From: NBML01 sp029939535
GTDB taxonomy: Bacteria; Desulfobacterota; Desulfobacteria; Desulfobacterales; Desulfobacteraceae
Direction: 5' to 3'
Assembly: GCA_029939535.1 (NCBI GenBank)
Contig: JAOZST010000173.1
Span: 1-8,165 of the forward strand
Length of the DNA: 8,165 nt
A model generated the notes under the pieces. It saw nothing but the letters and a program-made list of their open reading frames with translations, was not told the origin of the DNA and searched no databases. How positions within the stretch are numbered: position 1 is the first letter of the stretch; each line of letters opens with the position of its first letter. Made by a program: the position numbers and the translations under genes. This document shows, piece after piece, positions 7,419 to 8,165 of this stretch.

Positions 7419-7604
7419 TTGAAAACCTGGCTCCACGAACTTGAGACCATTTGTGGAGCCGGGTTCGATGTCGTCATCAGTCAGAAACGACATAGAACCA
7501 AACTCTATACCATTCAGGTTATCGATTCGTCTGGTCGATTGTATCCATTTTTGACTGCCTGCTCCATTGCAGCGAGTTCTTCGTCAGTCAGGAAATCAAA
7601 GTGA
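7419..7604 (+). CDS. Questionable small open reading frame, 61 codons
   Basis: A TTG at 7419 lies 6 nt after AAGGTGG, a good Shine-Dalgarno match. The frame runs to a TGA at 7602, and its first part (KTWLHELETICGAGFDVVIS) looks protein-like. However, its second half is antisense to the end of the fic gene and becomes serine-rich low complexity, and both hairpins fall inside it. It may be a fragment or an accident. I assign no function. Confidence 0.15.
   Translation: MKTWLHELETICGAGFDVVISQKRHRTKLYTIQVIDSSGRLYPFLTACSIAASSSSVRKSK
7424..7465 (-). terminator. Strong hairpin between hisHF and fic, possible terminator of fic
   Basis: Arms 7424-7436 and 7453-7465 pair over 13 positions (12 Watson-Crick plus one G-U in plus-strand RNA). 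A G-U and two A-U pairs can extend the stem to 16 with a 10-nt loop. Reading on the minus strand, the stem is followed by TTTTCAAATTT, a broken T-run. It could end transcription of the fic gene, whose stop lies about 50 nt upstream. On the plus strand no T-run follows, so termination of hisHF by this element is less likely. Confidence 0.5.
7462..7499. repeat. Second inverted repeat overlapping the first hairpin
   Basis: GGTTCGATGTCGT (7462-7474) pairs with ACGACATAGAACC (7487-7499) at 12 of 13 positions around a 12-nt spacer. Its left arm shares four bases with the right arm of the preceding hairpin, so the two structures compete partly for 7462-7465. No T-run flanks it. The role is unknown. 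Confidence 0.55.
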
Positions 7605-8165
7605 GCGGATTTCTTTCTGGCAGAAAGGCTCCCGTTGTTCTGGAGGCACAGCTGAATAAACAGATCGATCAGGCGGTCAGGCATGTCAATGATGTCCTGA
7701 ATCGCCTTCTTGGTATTGTCATAGCGGGCCAGAAAGCTGAGCTCTTCTACAAGCTCTTCCTCAATGGTTTTGTTTACAAACTCGTACAAAGCTTCTGCCT
7801 GAACTGTCATATCCATATACTGATACCAGCACTCAGTATCACTCTCGACGATCATTTGCCCCATTTTATCCAGCCGATAATTAATGCGCTGAAGCAAAGG
7901 CCGGGAGAAGGCTTCCAGAGATGCATCGTAATCCGCTGGATTTTTGAGCATGACTGCCGACACGGGGAACATGAGTCCACGCGGGACCATTTCCTGTAGC
8001 GAAAGAATGTTGTGTATCAGGAATCGATGGATTCGGCCGTTTCCATCTTCAAATGGATGCAGAAAAACAAACCCGTAGGCAATTGCTGCCGCATGGATGA
8101 CGGGTGAAATTTTCCCCTCTTTCATCCGCTTGTGGGACTCAATTAGCCCGGACATCAGATTTGGA
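7514..8165 (-). CDS. Fic-domain protein, C-terminal part (N-terminus outside window)
   Basis: Fic proteins transfer AMP or other nucleotide groups from a nucleotide donor to hydroxyl side chains of target proteins. About 216 codons are visible, and the frame stays open through the window edge, so the true start is missing; the ATG at 8155 is probably internal because sequence typical of the family (PNLMSGLIE) continues across it. The active-site motif HPFEDGNGRIHR is complete: numbered from that methionine the catalytic His is residue 33 (codon 8057-8059), with acidic D37 and R41. The rest is the C-terminal half of a common stand-alone Fic subfamily, including YRLDKMGQM, EELVEELSFLARYD, MPDRLIDLFIQLCLQNNG and LSARKKSAHF. 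No C-terminal inhibitory S/TxxxE(G/N) motif is evident; an N-terminal one, if present, is outside. It converges on hisHF, 115 bp apart. The biological target cannot be inferred. It is accessory in character and may have been acquired separately from its neighbours. Confidence 0.93.
   Translation of the reverse strand, partial: PNLMSGLIESHKRMKEGKISPVIHAAAIAYGFVFLHPFEDGNGRIHRFLIHNILSLQEMVPRGLMFPVSAVMLKNPADYDASLEAFSRPLLQRINYRLDKMGQMIVESDTECWYQYMDMTVQAEALYEFVNKTIEEELVEELSFLARYDNTKKAIQDIIDMPDRLIDLFIQLCLQNNGSLSARKKSAHFDFLTDEELAAMEQAVKNGYNRPDESIT

Noticed and set aside
7462..7468. GGTTCGA resembling a tRNA T-loop
   Set aside because: No acceptor, D or anticodon arms can be fitted around it, and the flanking bases belong to the two hairpins described.
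7601..7999. 132-codon plus-strand open frame opposite the fic gene
   Set aside because: Antisense to conserved Fic family sequence, with no ribosome binding site or domain features of its own.
1..8165. CRISPR array, insertion sequence, attachment site or origin
   Set aside because: No regularly spaced repeats, transposase or integrase fragments, terminal repeats or DnaA-box clusters were seen on reading the window.

Overview
The window reads as ordinary bacterial chromosome of moderate G+C with tightly packed genes. Protein content fits a Gram-negative, Desulfobacterota-like (Desulfobacterales-type) genome. The pointers are a radical SAM/DUF2344 fusion lying directly upstream of an RNase G gene, and the protein style generally. 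This placement is inference from gene content and could be wrong at family level.

Layout: the left half (117-4257) is a two-gene minus-strand unit. A large fused radical SAM protein of unknown function is followed after 4 bp by rng (RNase G). The rng ribosome binding site overlaps the stop codon of the upstream gene, so the two are probably translationally coupled. A short non-coding stretch (1-116) follows rng and may hold a promoter for the next minus-strand gene outside the window. An AT-rich 86-bp divergent intergenic region (4258-4343) separates this unit from a plus-strand pair: asnS (asparaginyl-tRNA synthetase), then a single-chain HisH-HisF imidazole glycerol phosphate synthase. The right end holds the C-terminal part of a Fic-domain protein on the minus strand. 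It converges on hisHF across 115 bp that contain two overlapping hairpins.

Functionally these are mostly housekeeping genes: RNA processing, tRNA charging and histidine/purine-linked biosynthesis. The Fic gene is an accessory-type gene. The most notable object is the HisH-HisF fusion: its cyclase half carries the inserts and motifs typical of the eukaryotic (yeast HIS7/plant) bifunctional enzyme rather than the compact bacterial HisF. Other points of interest are a perfect 12-bp inverted repeat inside the radical SAM gene, lying exactly in the linker between its domains, and the 26-codon open frame that ends in an ATGA overlap with the hisHF start. I saw no CRISPR array, tRNA, rRNA, insertion sequence or convincing new defence system. 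The window does not show an obviously undescribed multi-gene system.
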